Positions 33,193 through 42,057 of a stretch of DNA of 64,000 nucleotides are shown here, piece after piece. The notes below the pieces were generated by a model, which was not told the DNA's origin, did not search any database, and saw nothing but the letters and a program-made list of their open reading frames with translations. Source of the DNA: Paenibacillus tyrphae (GTDB lineage Bacteria; Bacillota; Bacilli; Paenibacillales; NBRC-103111); the NCBI RefSeq assembly GCF_024158745.1, contig NZ_JAMZAW010000019.1, positions 62,001 to 126,000 of the forward strand, written 5' to 3'. Position 1 is the stretch's first letter. Each line of letters starts with the position of its first letter. Made by a program: the position numbers and the translations under genes.

Positions 33193-34013
33193 TTCCTCAG
33201 CCCCTTCGGTTTGAGCGAGTACGCTCTGCGCTTGTGGAAGGAAAGCGACCGGAAGGAGCCGGCCAGTGCTTTGAGGCGCTTCGGCAAAATGCTCTTTACG
33301 TTCTGGTTCAAGCTTTTGTTCAAGCATCGTTTGAGCACGACCCCCCTTGGATTGGCGGCATAGACGAAGTTGCCGTACAATTCGAATTCCGAGAAGCCGA
33401 ACTGCTTCGACCTGTCAATGCTGCGAAGAATGGCTTTATACCAGCGCGTCCCTTGTCTTGCTTCAATTCTCCTTTTCATCCGGGCCAGCTTCGCTTTCTC
33501 GAACAGCATATAATGCGCGACGAACGACGTGGGCGCGACGCGTCTGCGACCCAGCAGCCTCCGGCTGACTCTGAAGTATTCGGGATGGCTCCAGCTGCGG
33601 CAATAAAACACGGGCTTCCCTTTTTGCCAGAATACGTGCGGGCGGATGAGCACCGTGTCGGCATCCACTGTCAAAAAATACCGATTCGAACCCAGCCTGT
33701 CGCCGCTCAGCTTAAGCAGTTGCTGAAGCAGCCACCCGGAGCGTTCCCATCGTTTCGAACGGTAACGGATTTGTTTTTTGGTGATCGGCAGCACCGTCCG
33801 CTCATGCACGAATGTGCATTTTTTTTGGGCGCACATCGCCTTGATTCTCGGGCTATTCGGAGAAACGATCATAATTTTGCCGATCGGATGCTTGACCTGC
33901 TTCCGGATGGCATCAATGACGAACGGCAAGGTCCCCAGATCTTTGTCAATGGCGGGTATCAGAACATCGATTTTGATCCTGCCGCTCCGGGAACGAGGGG
34001 GGGCGAGAGACAT
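33189..34013 (-). CDS. DUF6492-like putative glycosyltransferase
   Basis: A 274-aa protein starting MSLAPPRSRSGRIKID; that ATG has GGAGATGAAGAG upstream, while the open frame extends another 50 codons without a ribosome site. The opening IDVLIPAIDKDLGTLPFVID, then YFLTVDADTVLIRPHVFW (a DxD-like motif near residue 115) and the C-terminal region are typical of GT-A-like proteins in this family. It ends in an ATGA overlap with the GT4-type gene, so the two probably work on one glycan. Confidence 0.8.
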   Translation of the reverse strand: MSLAPPRSRSGRIKIDVLIPAIDKDLGTLPFVIDAIRKQVKHPIGKIMIVSPNSPRIKAMCAQKKCTFVHERTVLPITKKQIRYRSKRWERSGWLLQQLLKLSGDRLGSNRYFLTVDADTVLIRPHVFWQKGKPVFYCRSWSHPEYFRVSRRLLGRRRVAPTSFVAHYMLFEKAKLARMKRRIEARQGTRWYKAILRSIDRSKQFGFSEFELYGNFVYAANPRGVVLKRCLNKSLNQNVKSILPKRLKALAGSFRSLSFHKRRAYSLKPKGLRK

Positions 34014-34108
34014 CTCTTCATCTCCATTTGCAAGGTTTTGCACCAGTTTATGTCCTGAAGGCAGGATTGGTCCGGGCCCCTGTCCGAGCGCCGGACAGGC
34101 GCCCAAAA

Positions 34109-34152
34109 TTTTTGTCGAAATGGGAGAACTTACTTTAAACTTTTTGTCGACT
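34109..34152 (+). promoter_or_regulatory. two TTTGTCGA motifs, possible Spo0A boxes
   Basis: TTTGTCGAA (34111-34119, an exact match to the Spo0A box TTTGTCRAA) and TTTGTCGAC (34143-34151, one mismatch) lie 32 bp apart in the divergent gap between the DUF6492-like gene and the deacetylase gene. Spo0A control of the deacetylase is an inference; single boxes of this kind are expected by chance in a window this long. Confidence 0.35.
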
Positions 34153-34203
34153 CGACTCGTCAAATGATTTGCAAAGCACGAACCTGTGAAAGAGGAATGC
34201 TAC

Positions 34204-35121
34204 ATGGCCATACGAATCGTATCCGACCGAAAACTCGTCGTACTCGGCGCTTCGCTGCTCAGCGCCACGACGATTGTAATGTTTAGCCTCCATGCGATGG
34301 AGACAAGGCAGCCGCTTTCTCCCGGCCAGCACGAGACCCGAACGCCGGACAACTCGTCTGCAGCAGGGGTAATTCCCGAGCAAGCGACCCACGCAAAATA
34401 TACGGGAGACCCGAAATCCTCTCAAGAAGCCGGTTCGCCGACAGCGCCGGCCGTGCCGTCTGCCGACGGACGGACGCCGGAGAGTAAGCCGGGAGCCGCG
34501 GCGCAGCAAGGAAACTCGGGACCGGTCAAAGCGACGAAGCAAGTGGCGCTGACGTTCGACGACGGCCCGGATACCAAGTATACGCCGCAGGTGCTGGATA
34601 TTTTGAAGCAGCATGAAGTGAAAGCCACCTTCTTCGTCGTAGGCAGGCAGGTAGTCAATCACCCGGATGTGCTGAAACGCATTCATGACGAAGGCCATGC
34701 CATCGGCAATCATTCCTGGGACCATGCGAACCTGACCAAGCTGTCTCCCGACCAGATTCAGAAAGAAATCAAAAACACGGACGAAGCGATCGAAAAAGTG
34801 ATAGGCTCCTCCACCCCGATGGTCCGGGCGCCTTACGGCGCCGTCACCGCTTCGATCAAGCGCAGCCTGACCTCCGCGGGGCGTCAGCTCGTCAATTGGA
34901 CGGTCGATACGAAGGATTGGACCGGTGCGGCTGCGGGCGACATGGTAGAGCTTGCCCGCAAGCGAACGAAGAACGGCGGCATCATCCTGATGCACAGCTT
35001 CGGCGGGAAAAACGGCAATCTGGACAATACGGTAGAGGCGCTGCCGCTCATGATCGAAGCGTTGAAGCAGGACGGGTATGCCTTCGTCACGGTACCCGAC
35101 CTTGGGGTAAAGAAAGAGTAA
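34204..35121 (+). CDS. polysaccharide (peptidoglycan) deacetylase
   Basis: A 305-aa secreted or anchored enzyme starting MAIRIVSDRK, with GAGGA 7 bases upstream. An N-terminal hydrophobic segment precedes a Pro/Ala-rich linker of about 80 residues. The NodB domain (115-305) shows all CE4 motifs: TFDDGPD (catalytic and metal Asp), HSWDH (metal His pair), RAPYG, the Trp motif DTKDWTG and LMHSFG. These enzymes remove acetyl from GlcNAc or MurNAc in the wall and confer lysozyme resistance, or act in spore cortex. The neighbourhood with OatA and ECF sigma genes favours wall protection. Confidence 0.93.
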   Translation: MAIRIVSDRKLVVLGASLLSATTIVMFSLHAMETRQPLSPGQHETRTPDNSSAAGVIPEQATHAKYTGDPKSSQEAGSPTAPAVPSADGRTPESKPGAAAQQGNSGPVKATKQVALTFDDGPDTKYTPQVLDILKQHEVKATFFVVGRQVVNHPDVLKRIHDEGHAIGNHSWDHANLTKLSPDQIQKEIKNTDEAIEKVIGSSTPMVRAPYGAVTASIKRSLTSAGRQLVNWTVDTKDWTGAAAGDMVELARKRTKNGGIILMHSFGGKNGNLDNTVEALPLMIEALKQDGYAFVTVPDLGVKKE

Positions 35122-35184
35122 GGCTTGCAATGGCCGATCCGGATCAAGCCGAAATTCATCTCTCAGCAAAGGAGTGTTTGCCGC

Positions 35185-35844
35185 ATGCATACGATTAAGA
35201 GAGTGAAGCTGCTCACCGCAGCGGCCGCCGGTCTGCTTGCGCTGACCGCCTGCCAATCCGGCGCGCCGTCCGCAGCGTCCGGAACGTCCAAACCGCCCGA
35301 AGCCGCAGCACCATCGCAGCAGCCGGGGGTGGCAACAACGCCCGAAGCCCCGGCCAAGCCTGCACCGTCTTCTCCCGCAGCGCCTTCGAACACGGAGCCT
35401 GCCTCCGCGTCCGTCGAAACCCAGCTCAAGGACATGCTGGTCCTCGCGCGCAAAGGTCAGGTGAAAGGCAGCGAATTCGCCGCACACACGGGTTTGATTG
35501 ACGAAGTCGAAAAAAAATGGGGCAAGGCGGACCAGATCGATTCGGCCGGCAAAGGGTTGTACGCCACCTACAAGAAACGCGGCATCACGTTCGGCTTCAA
35601 TAAAGGCGAGCTGATCTTCGATGTCCGCTCCTACGATCCGGAGCTTCACAAGCTGACGCTGCCCGCCATTGAGAAGACGCTCGGCAAACCGAAGGAGACG
35701 GCGAAGAACGGCGACGATCAGATCTACGTCTATCAAGCAAGCGAGCAGTTCGAGCTGAAATTCGTCATTCCGGCTGCCACCGGCAAGGTCGACCATATTT
35801 CCGTTTTCAGTCCGCAGGACACGAAAAACAATATGGCCGGATAA
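35185..35844 (+). CDS. DUF4309 (YjgB-like) lipoprotein
   Basis: A 219-aa protein with signal and lipobox LLALTAC (Cys near 23), a Pro/Ala/Ser-rich linker to about 85, and the DUF4309 domain (GSEFAAHTGLIDEVEKKWGK, YATYKKRGITFGFNKGELIF, TLPAIEKTLGKPKET). AAGGAG lies 10 bases before the ATG. Family members such as B. subtilis YjgB are small secreted proteins of unknown function, often regulated with wall and biofilm genes. It follows the deacetylase by 63 bases in the same direction and is probably cotranscribed. Confidence 0.88.
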   Translation: MHTIKRVKLLTAAAAGLLALTACQSGAPSAASGTSKPPEAAAPSQQPGVATTPEAPAKPAPSSPAAPSNTEPASASVETQLKDMLVLARKGQVKGSEFAAHTGLIDEVEKKWGKADQIDSAGKGLYATYKKRGITFGFNKGELIFDVRSYDPELHKLTLPAIEKTLGKPKETAKNGDDQIYVYQASEQFELKFVIPAATGKVDHISVFSPQDTKNNMAG

Positions 35845-36019
35845 CCGGCGAGCTGGAAGCGGTTGATGTTTCGTCAACTGCATTTTGCCCCTTTCTTTCG
35901 TCGGACGATCGCAGTACACTGGGTAGAGAAGGTACGGGCCGGGGCCGCTTGGCTGGTTCGGTTCCGTTCCGATTGAACCGGAATGTCGGGGAGATCGTCT
36001 AAAATTAGAGGTGGCAGCT

Positions 36020-36595
36020 TTGGAATCGAATGTCAATTTTGACTATTTGAAATACCTGTCCGCGAGCTCCGACAAGAAAGCCATTTTGAACGAGCTGATG
36101 AACGCGTACGGGAAAGACGTATGGAATTACGCCTACAGCATCACACGGAAGTGGGATCAGGCTGACGATATAACCCAAGAGGTTTTCATCAAGGTTTACC
36201 GCAATTTGAGCACGTTCCGCAGCGAATCCTCGGTGAAGACGTGGCTGCTCGCCATCACCCGCAACATGACGCTCGATTACCGCAAGGCGGCCTTCTACCG
36301 CAAGGTGACGCTCGTTGACTTCATCGCCTCGCGCGGGGAGTACGAGCAGGCCGCCGCTTCTACGGAACACGAGGTGCTTAACAAGATGGCCGTGAACGAG
36401 ATGTGGGATATGGTGCTGAAGCTGCCCGTCAAATACCGCGAGGTGCTGATCCTGTACGCTCACCACCAGCTGTCCATGAAAGAGATGGCGGAGGTGCTCG
36501 GCGTAAGCGAAGGAACGATTAAATCGAGGCTGTTCCACGCACGGGGGAAAATATCGAAGATGAAGGAGAGTCGAAGCCTTGGATCCGATGGATAA
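36020..36595 (+). CDS. ECF-type RNA polymerase sigma factor (first pair)
   Basis: A 191-aa sigma factor that probably starts at TTG (LESNVNFDYLKYLSA read as Met), because AGAGGTGG lies 5 bases before it; an upstream GTG falls inside that ribosome site. Region 2 (AYSITRKWDQADDITQEVFI, then YRNLSTFRSESSVKTWLLAI) and region 4 (LKLPVKYREVLILYAHHQLS, AEVLGVSEGTIKSRLFHARG) are clear, with no other domains. Its 3' end overlaps the anti-sigma-like gene by 17 bases, the usual coupling of an ECF factor with its inhibitor. Confidence 0.92.
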   Translation: MESNVNFDYLKYLSASSDKKAILNELMNAYGKDVWNYAYSITRKWDQADDITQEVFIKVYRNLSTFRSESSVKTWLLAITRNMTLDYRKAAFYRKVTLVDFIASRGEYEQAAASTEHEVLNKMAVNEMWDMVLKLPVKYREVLILYAHHQLSMKEMAEVLGVSEGTIKSRLFHARGKISKMKESRSLGSDG

Positions 36596-37871
36596 CGAGC
36601 TCAAGAAAGAATTGGCCCGCGGGCCGTTCAGCCAAAACGGGTTCAACGACAACTTGCGCAAGCGCATCGAAGAACGCATCGATAACCACGTCGCCGTGCG
36701 CAGACCTCGCAGGTGGAGCGCCTGGAGTGCCGGCGTTTCCGCCGTGCTGGCGTCGGCTCTCGTATTCTTGTTCGTTACGGACAGCCGTCCGCTCCCTCTC
36801 GTGCAGCAGGAAGCGGCGGAGAAGCCGGAGCTGCAGCAGCCCGCCGCAGCCTCTCCCGCGCCCCACGGCCCGGATTGGGAAGCCTCCGTCCGGTCGGCGC
36901 TGTTGATCGGCCTGCGCTCCGATGCGCCCGCAGCGGAAAACCCTCAGGCTCCCAGCACATACCGCACCGTTCTTATCGCACCGGACCGGAACCGGTTGCA
37001 AAAGACGGCCGAAGGCGAAGGCATTCTAATGCCGTATAAGCTTGATTTCTGGAAAATCGAAAATGAGCCGAAAGCAAACGGATCGCAGGAAGCACATACG
37101 CTAACGGCCCATGTGGCCTCGGCCAAGCCGAAAACAAGCGGCAGCGCAGACCGCGGAAACCCGGCGCAAACCGTCGTCCGGTCGGAGAAGCTGATGTTCG
37201 CCGGCAATCGCTATGTTGCCGTGGCGCAAACGACGGCAGGCAAAAACGGCGCCGCCCCGTCCCCGGCGCAGCAGGACTATGTGTGGGTGAAGGAGCTGGA
37301 GCAGCTCGCCTCGGGCCAAAAGACGGCCGCTCCGCTATCGGAGCCGCACGTCACGCTGCACAGCGTATTCGCCGCTGCCGCCACCCCCGTGCTGAAGGAG
37401 TTGGAGCCCGCGCCGCCGGTAGGCTCCGGACGCGCGAAGACCGCCACAGCGGATCTTTCTGGCGAGAGCTGGACCATCGCCCGCAAGCAAGGGAAATGGA
37501 CGGCGCAGCTCGCTTCCTATGACAGCCCGGCAAACGGCGCAGCGGAAGGCCCGGCGTACCGCTTGCGGGAAGTGCCGCTGGCGCTGCCCCAAACGGTCGT
37601 CTCCCACGACGAACTGGCCGTTCCCTGGCGCGATATCGTGCGGGTGCAGCCGGGCGCGGTGGATGCCTTCTCCTCCCCGAACCGCGACATGGTCGCCGTC
37701 GTCACCGAGCAAAATATTATCATCTATCCGTATGCGGACCAGTGGATTCCGATCCCTCTTATGACGCTGCCGCTCCAGCCGAAGGAATCGGTCGTCATGA
37801 TTCAATGGGCCATGGGATCTTACGTCGAGCTGTGGAAGCGGCAGGTGAAAACTTACTTGCAGCCGCAGTAA
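36579..37871 (+). CDS. membrane-anchored anti-sigma-like protein
   Basis: A 430-aa protein, probably starting at TTG with AAGGAGAG 8 bases upstream and overlapping the sigma gene. The cytoplasmic N-terminus (about 45 residues, GFNDNLRKRIEERIDNHVAV) is followed by one membrane segment (AWSAGVSAVLASALVFLFV) and a large outer part rich in Ala, Pro and Gln with no domain I recognise. The architecture and coupling fit an anti-sigma factor: the inner part holds the sigma, the outer part senses envelope state. The inner domain is not a clear zinc-binding type (no HxxxCxxC). Confidence 0.75.
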   Translation: MDPMDNELKKELARGPFSQNGFNDNLRKRIEERIDNHVAVRRPRRWSAWSAGVSAVLASALVFLFVTDSRPLPLVQQEAAEKPELQQPAAASPAPHGPDWEASVRSALLIGLRSDAPAAENPQAPSTYRTVLIAPDRNRLQKTAEGEGILMPYKLDFWKIENEPKANGSQEAHTLTAHVASAKPKTSGSADRGNPAQTVVRSEKLMFAGNRYVAVAQTTAGKNGAAPSPAQQDYVWVKELEQLASGQKTAAPLSEPHVTLHSVFAAAATPVLKELEPAPPVGSGRAKTATADLSGESWTIARKQGKWTAQLASYDSPANGAAEGPAYRLREVPLALPQTVVSHDELAVPWRDIVRVQPGAVDAFSSPNRDMVAVVTEQNIIIYPYADQWIPIPLMTLPLQPKESVVMIQWAMGSYVELWKRQVKTYLQPQ

Positions 37872-37917
37872 GTGAACCAAGAAGCATGGGACGTGTTCGA
37901 TTAGCGTCCTTTATGGA

Positions 37918-37964
37918 AGCAAGTCCGGTCTCCGGAGGCATCATGCCCGGGAACCGGACTTGCT
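37918..37964. terminator. bidirectional terminator between convergent sigma operons
   Basis: AGCAAGTCCGGT pairs with ACCGGACTTGCT, with an inner CCGG/CCGG-type pairing. It separates the first anti-sigma-like gene from the convergent DUF4179 gene. Confidence 0.7.
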
Positions 37965-37977
37965 GCGTTATATCGAC

Positions 37978-39351
37978 TTATTCCCAATCGATCGGAATTT
38001 TTATTTTCACCGGTTCTTTAGGCTCTTGGGAATACTCGTTAACGATCAGTTGAAATGTAAACCGGTCTGAAGGAAGCTTCGGATATTGCAGCTTGTAGGC
38101 GAACGAATCTCTGGAAAGCCGGACGGCATTTGGGGCGGAAACGAAACCTTTGCCCGACGAATCTTCCAAAATAAGAAAAGGTTTCTGATTCGCGGCATCG
38201 CTGGCTTCGTAATAGACAACCGTGGAGTCCTCCAGAAATTGGACATCAGTTATCGTAATCGTTCCTCCCCGAGCTCCCTTTAACGTGACCGGCAAGCTTC
38301 CGGGACCATGATAATCCGCATACTCCTCCCTCTGATGCAGCGTATTGGATTGCACGCTTGTCGAATCTTTTACCAGTAAAGTAACATAAGCAGGCTTTGG
38401 ATTAATTTCGGAAAGCGGACTAAAGTTATTACGGACCTCCCCATTTCCTCCCATCCCGCCTGCGTCATCGAAGCGAGTCTCCAGATCATCCTCCAAGAAA
38501 TAATATAAACTTTCAGTATGGTCTGTCTTGATGACAACTTGGGTGCCAACAGGAGTAAATGTAATTTGATCGACTATAAACTTCTTATCCTCATAAGCGC
38601 CGGCAATTTGAGGCCGGACGATTTTGGTAAGCGGTTTGGATTTGTCGAGCGATACCGGAACCGTAACATCCCACTTCCCGTCCGTCGTTCCGATGCGTCG
38701 GATCGTAATATGAAGCCGCGCATTCTCCGGCAGCGGTTCGGTATTGAACACTGTCGTCCCGATGAAGGTATGATCACCGGTAATTGTAAATGCATGTGTG
38801 CCTATCATCGCAGGGTGAGCATCTTTAAATTTGTACTTGTAATACACGGCGACATCTTCTTCCTTAATCTTCTGCTTTTTGAGATAATCCACTTGATAAT
38901 TGACTACGAATTGAATCCCGTCGTAGAACACCTCGGCAACGGTAAGCCGAATATCCTGATCCGTCACCGATACGTCAGTTGCCGTACCAAGATTTTGCTT
39001 CTCAATCTGATATAGCCCGCTGTCCATACCGCCTCGTACATTTTTATAGAACAAATCGATAAAAAATACTTTTTGCAGAGCAGCGCCTACACTTGGGGAA
39101 TAGAGGCCGATTCCCGTCAGCAGGATCGCGCAAAGAATAACCGCATATCCTAGAATCATCCCCTTTTTCCGCAGCGTCATGCTCCCCCTGGCTGCTGACG
39201 ACCGGCTTTTCCCGGCGGATTGCTTGTGAAGCTCCCACAGCTCCTCGAACGTAAAAGAGGGCCTTAGCTGCTTCAAACGGCTTTGCACGGCCTCCGACGA
39301 TTCCGTAGACCAATCCTGCTCTTTTCCCTTTTGATCGGAATGCAAAGTCAT
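37978..39351 (-). CDS. DUF4179-domain anti-sigma factor
   Basis: A 457-aa protein with a cytoplasmic N-terminus of about 65 residues, one membrane segment (GMILGYAVILCAILLTGIGL near 65-85), then the DUF4179 domain (YSPSVGAALQKVFFIDLFY, TDQDIRLTVAEVFYDGIQFV) and a second beta-rich outer part. DUF4179 proteins are encoded with ECF sigma factors in Firmicutes and act as their membrane-bound inhibitors. Its ATG overlaps the sigma stop as ATGA. Codon and base composition are a little more AT-rich than in the neighbours. Confidence 0.88.
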   Translation of the reverse strand: MTLHSDQKGKEQDWSTESSEAVQSRLKQLRPSFTFEELWELHKQSAGKSRSSAARGSMTLRKKGMILGYAVILCAILLTGIGLYSPSVGAALQKVFFIDLFYKNVRGGMDSGLYQIEKQNLGTATDVSVTDQDIRLTVAEVFYDGIQFVVNYQVDYLKKQKIKEEDVAVYYKYKFKDAHPAMIGTHAFTITGDHTFIGTTVFNTEPLPENARLHITIRRIGTTDGKWDVTVPVSLDKSKPLTKIVRPQIAGAYEDKKFIVDQITFTPVGTQVVIKTDHTESLYYFLEDDLETRFDDAGGMGGNGEVRNNFSPLSEINPKPAYVTLLVKDSTSVQSNTLHQREEYADYHGPGSLPVTLKGARGGTITITDVQFLEDSTVVYYEASDAANQKPFLILEDSSGKGFVSAPNAVRLSRDSFAYKLQYPKLPSDRFTFQLIVNEYSQEPKEPVKIKIPIDWE

Positions 39352-39884
39352 TTAAGCCCCTCCTTGATCGACGTCAGTTGATAGTTCTCGGCCTCGTCGT
39401 TCCTTAGCTGTTCAAGCGCCGCATGCAGCCTTGACTTGCATGTTCCCAGACGAATGTTCAACAGGGAGGCGGTCTCCTGCAAAGACAACCCGACATAGTA
39501 GACCAGAATAAGGACCTCTCTTCTTTTCGGAGACAAGCGGTTCACCACCTGCCATAGTTCATGCTCGCTTTCGGTTTTTAGGATCAGATCCTCTACGGAA
39601 TCCGTCCCGGCTTCAACCGGCAGTTGACCGAAAAAGGTAAGCCACCGCTGCTTGCGAAGCGTGCTCCGCACCATATTTAGCGTGATCCTGTACAGCCACG
39701 GACGCAAAGGCTTGGCGGGATCGTATAAATGAAATTTCCGGTAAGCGCGCAAAAAGGTTTCCTGCGTAATGTCGTCGGCCAGCATGGTAGACTTGGTCAT
39801 CATAAGGGCAATCCCGTAGACATAGGGAGAGTGTTCTTCAAACAAAGCCCGCGATTGCTCTTCCGAGATCAAATATTCCTTCAA
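39348..39884 (-). CDS. ECF-type RNA polymerase sigma factor (second pair)
   Basis: A 178-aa sigma factor starting at TTG (LKEYLISEEQ read as Met), with GGAGG 8 bases upstream. Region 2 reads LMMTKSTMLADDITQETFLR and AYRKFHLYDPAKPLRPWLYR; region 4 reads NRLSPKRREVLILVYYVGLS and LLNIRLGTCKSRLHAALEQL. It is divergent from the OatA-type gene 150 bases away. In B. subtilis the sigV-rsiV-oatA cluster joins an ECF factor, its inhibitor and oatA in lysozyme resistance, and this arrangement looks analogous although the anti-sigma family differs. Confidence 0.93.
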   Translation of the reverse strand: MKEYLISEEQSRALFEEHSPYVYGIALMMTKSTMLADDITQETFLRAYRKFHLYDPAKPLRPWLYRITLNMVRSTLRKQRWLTFFGQLPVEAGTDSVEDLILKTESEHELWQVVNRLSPKRREVLILVYYVGLSLQETASLLNIRLGTCKSRLHAALEQLRNDEAENYQLTSIKEGLK

Positions 39885-39956
39885 TGAACGATCCTCCGGT
39901 TCCCGTATTCACAGTAAATACGCTTTGAAAACGGAAATAGTTCGATGCAGCGCAGA

Positions 39957-39983
39957 TGTAACTTTTTTGTTACAAAATCCGCC
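39957..39983 (+). promoter_or_regulatory. possible ECF-type promoter of the oatA-like gene
   Basis: TGTAAC, 17 bases, CGCC: the -35 matches the ECF type (TGTAAC/TGAAAC) and the -10 is close to CGTC/CGAC. GTAAC-tttttt-GTTAC is also an inverted repeat. Control by the divergent ECF sigma factor is an inference. Confidence 0.35.
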
Positions 39984-40035
39984 TCTTTTCGCTATAAGAT
40001 GAAGTCCTACGAGCTAAGGAAAGAGGGAAAAAGCT

Positions 40036-41901
40036 ATGCCATCACCGATCGAAGGAAAAAGCCGGTACATGCCCGGAATCGACGGCCTGCGGGCTCTGGC
40101 CGTACTGGCCGTCATCGCTTATCACCTTCACCCTGGGTGGGCGCCCGGCGGGCTGCTCGGTGTCGGGATATTTTTCGTCCTGTCCGGTTATCTGATTACG
40201 GATTTATTGATCGCCGAATGGCGGAGAGAAGGACGGCTGAATCTGAAAAGCTTCTGGCTGCGGCGCTTCCGGCGGCTGCTTCCGGCCATGCTGGTCCTGC
40301 TCTCGGCGGTTGCGGCGTGGATATGGCTGGTCGACCGCTCCCGGCTGCCGGCGCTTCAGGGAGACTTTCTGGCGGCGCTCACCTATGTCAGCAACTGGTG
40401 GCTGGTGTACCGCGAGGTATCTTATTTCGAAAGCTTCGGCCCCCCTTCCCCGCTCGGCCATTTCTGGTCACTCGCGGTGGAGGAGCAATTTTATTTGCTG
40501 TGGCCCTTGCTGTTGGTGCTTGGCCTGCGCTTGCAGCTCCGGCGGGGCTGGCTTGCCGGAGTCATGCTGCTCGGCGCAACTGCTTCGGCGGCCGCCATGG
40601 CGCTGCTGTACGAGCCCGGTACCGATCCGAGCCGGATTTACTACGGAACCGATACGAGAGCGTTCGGCCTGCTGATCGGTGCCGCGCTCGCGGTCGTCTG
40701 GCCGAGCGGGAAGCTCTCCGCCGGCACATCCGTCCGCATCAGGCGAATCGTAGATTTGGCCGGGACAGCAGGACTGCTCGCCGTTCTGCTGATGATCGTC
40801 CGAAGCGGTCAGTACGATGCCTTTTTATATCGAGGCGGATTCGTACTGTTGTCTCTGGCATCGGCAGTCACGGTAGCGGCGCTTGCCCACCCGTCCGGCC
40901 ATCTCAGACGCATCTTGGGCTGGCATCCGCTGCGCTGGCTCGGCGTGCGCTCGTACGGCATTTATCTGTGGCATTATCCCGTTATCGTCCTCACCGGTCC
41001 GGCAGGCAGCGACGGAATCAGCTTGGCGCACGCCGCCCTGCAGTTGACCGCTACCATCGGACTTGCGGCTTTATCTTGGAAATTCATTGAGGAGCCTATT
41101 CGTCGGGGAGGCATGAAAGCTTGGGGGGCGCAGTTGCTCGGCTGGTACCGGAAACGTCTCCCGCAGCAGAGCATGCGATGGGTCGTGTCGGCGCTGCTCA
41201 TTTTGTTCATCTGCGCTTCCTGCCTGGGAGAAAGCCCGCAGCCGCCTGCCGCTACCAATGCCCTGGCAGAGGGAGCTGCGCCAGCGCTGACACCGGCACC
41301 CCAGCCGGATCAAGGAAACGGGACGGGCACGGTGACGGAAGTGTCGGCTCCGAAAACGGATGAAGTCGTCGCTGAAACCGCCCCTCCCGTCGCCCCGGAA
41401 GCCGCTCCTGAAGAAGAAGCAGGGGCAGGGATTACCGCGATCGGCGATTCGGTTCTGCTCGGCACCGCTGCGCAGCTGGAGAAGCAGCTGCCCGGTATCG
41501 TCATCGACGGCAAGGTCGGAAGACAATTGGCCCAGGCGCAGGAGGTCGCCGACCGGCTCCGGTCGAAAGGAAAGCTCGGTTCCCGGATCATCATCGAGCT
41601 GGGCACGAACGGTGCGTTCTCCAAGAAGCAGCTGGAATCGCTGCTGCACTCCCTTTCCGATGCGGAGCAGATCGTGCTGGTGAATACGCGCGTCCCCCGC
41701 CCATGGGAGGGAACGGTGAACGACATGCTGAAGGAAGCCCCCGGCCGCTTCACCAATACGACGCTTGTGGATTGGCATGCCGCAAGCTCGGGCAAAGCTT
41801 CCTTCTTCGCCTCCGACGGCGTCCACTTGAACGCCGCAGGCTCCGAATATTACGCTTCGCTTCTGGCAAACGCGGTACGCAAGCCTCAAGCACCCAAATG
41901 A
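40036..41901 (+). CDS. oatA: OatA-type peptidoglycan O-acetyltransferase
   Basis: A 621-aa protein with GAGGG 8 bases before the ATG. The N-terminal acyltransferase-3 membrane domain (10-375) opens with RYMPGIDGLRALAVLAVIAY and contains GIFFVLSGYLITDLLI, RRFRRLLPAMLVLL and GHFWSLAVEEQFYLLWPLL. A further membrane segment and a Pro/Ala/Glu-rich linker (400-465) lead to an SGNH-type outer domain with ITAIGDSVLLG (Ser nucleophile), IIIELGTNGAF and the Asp/His pair in FASDGVHLNAAGSEYY. Such two-domain enzymes O-acetylate MurNAc and block lysozyme. All SGNH residues are present. Confidence 0.93.
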   Translation: MPSPIEGKSRYMPGIDGLRALAVLAVIAYHLHPGWAPGGLLGVGIFFVLSGYLITDLLIAEWRREGRLNLKSFWLRRFRRLLPAMLVLLSAVAAWIWLVDRSRLPALQGDFLAALTYVSNWWLVYREVSYFESFGPPSPLGHFWSLAVEEQFYLLWPLLLVLGLRLQLRRGWLAGVMLLGATASAAAMALLYEPGTDPSRIYYGTDTRAFGLLIGAALAVVWPSGKLSAGTSVRIRRIVDLAGTAGLLAVLLMIVRSGQYDAFLYRGGFVLLSLASAVTVAALAHPSGHLRRILGWHPLRWLGVRSYGIYLWHYPVIVLTGPAGSDGISLAHAALQLTATIGLAALSWKFIEEPIRRGGMKAWGAQLLGWYRKRLPQQSMRWVVSALLILFICASCLGESPQPPAATNALAEGAAPALTPAPQPDQGNGTGTVTEVSAPKTDEVVAETAPPVAPEAAPEEEAGAGITAIGDSVLLGTAAQLEKQLPGIVIDGKVGRQLAQAQEVADRLRSKGKLGSRIIIELGTNGAFSKKQLESLLHSLSDAEQIVLVNTRVPRPWEGTVNDMLKEAPGRFTNTTLVDWHAASSGKASFFASDGVHLNAAGSEYYASLLANAVRKPQAPK

Positions 41902-41958
41902 CGCACCGAGACAGAGGCTGGACGGGCAGCTGCCGACGTATTTTACGTAAACTAAGAA

Positions 41959-41998
41959 AAACCACCGTGTCAGGAAGTCAACCTGAAGACGGTGGTTT
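41959..41998. terminator. bidirectional terminator between oatA and the amidase gene
   Basis: AAACCACCGT pairs with ACGGTGGTTT, with CAGG/CCTG inside. T-rich runs flank it on both strands. The two genes converge here. Confidence 0.8.
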
Positions 41999-42057
41999 CT
42001 GCGTAAAAAAATCCTGTGTGCCTTGGGAGTTTCGAAAACAATTTGGTGCGACAAAAG

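Noticed and set aside
34135-36036. 633-codon minus-strand open frame
   Set aside because: It lies antisense to the deacetylase and DUF4309 genes, which have motifs and ribosome sites. The frame is Arg/His-rich and low in complexity, as expected of a G+C-rich antisense frame.
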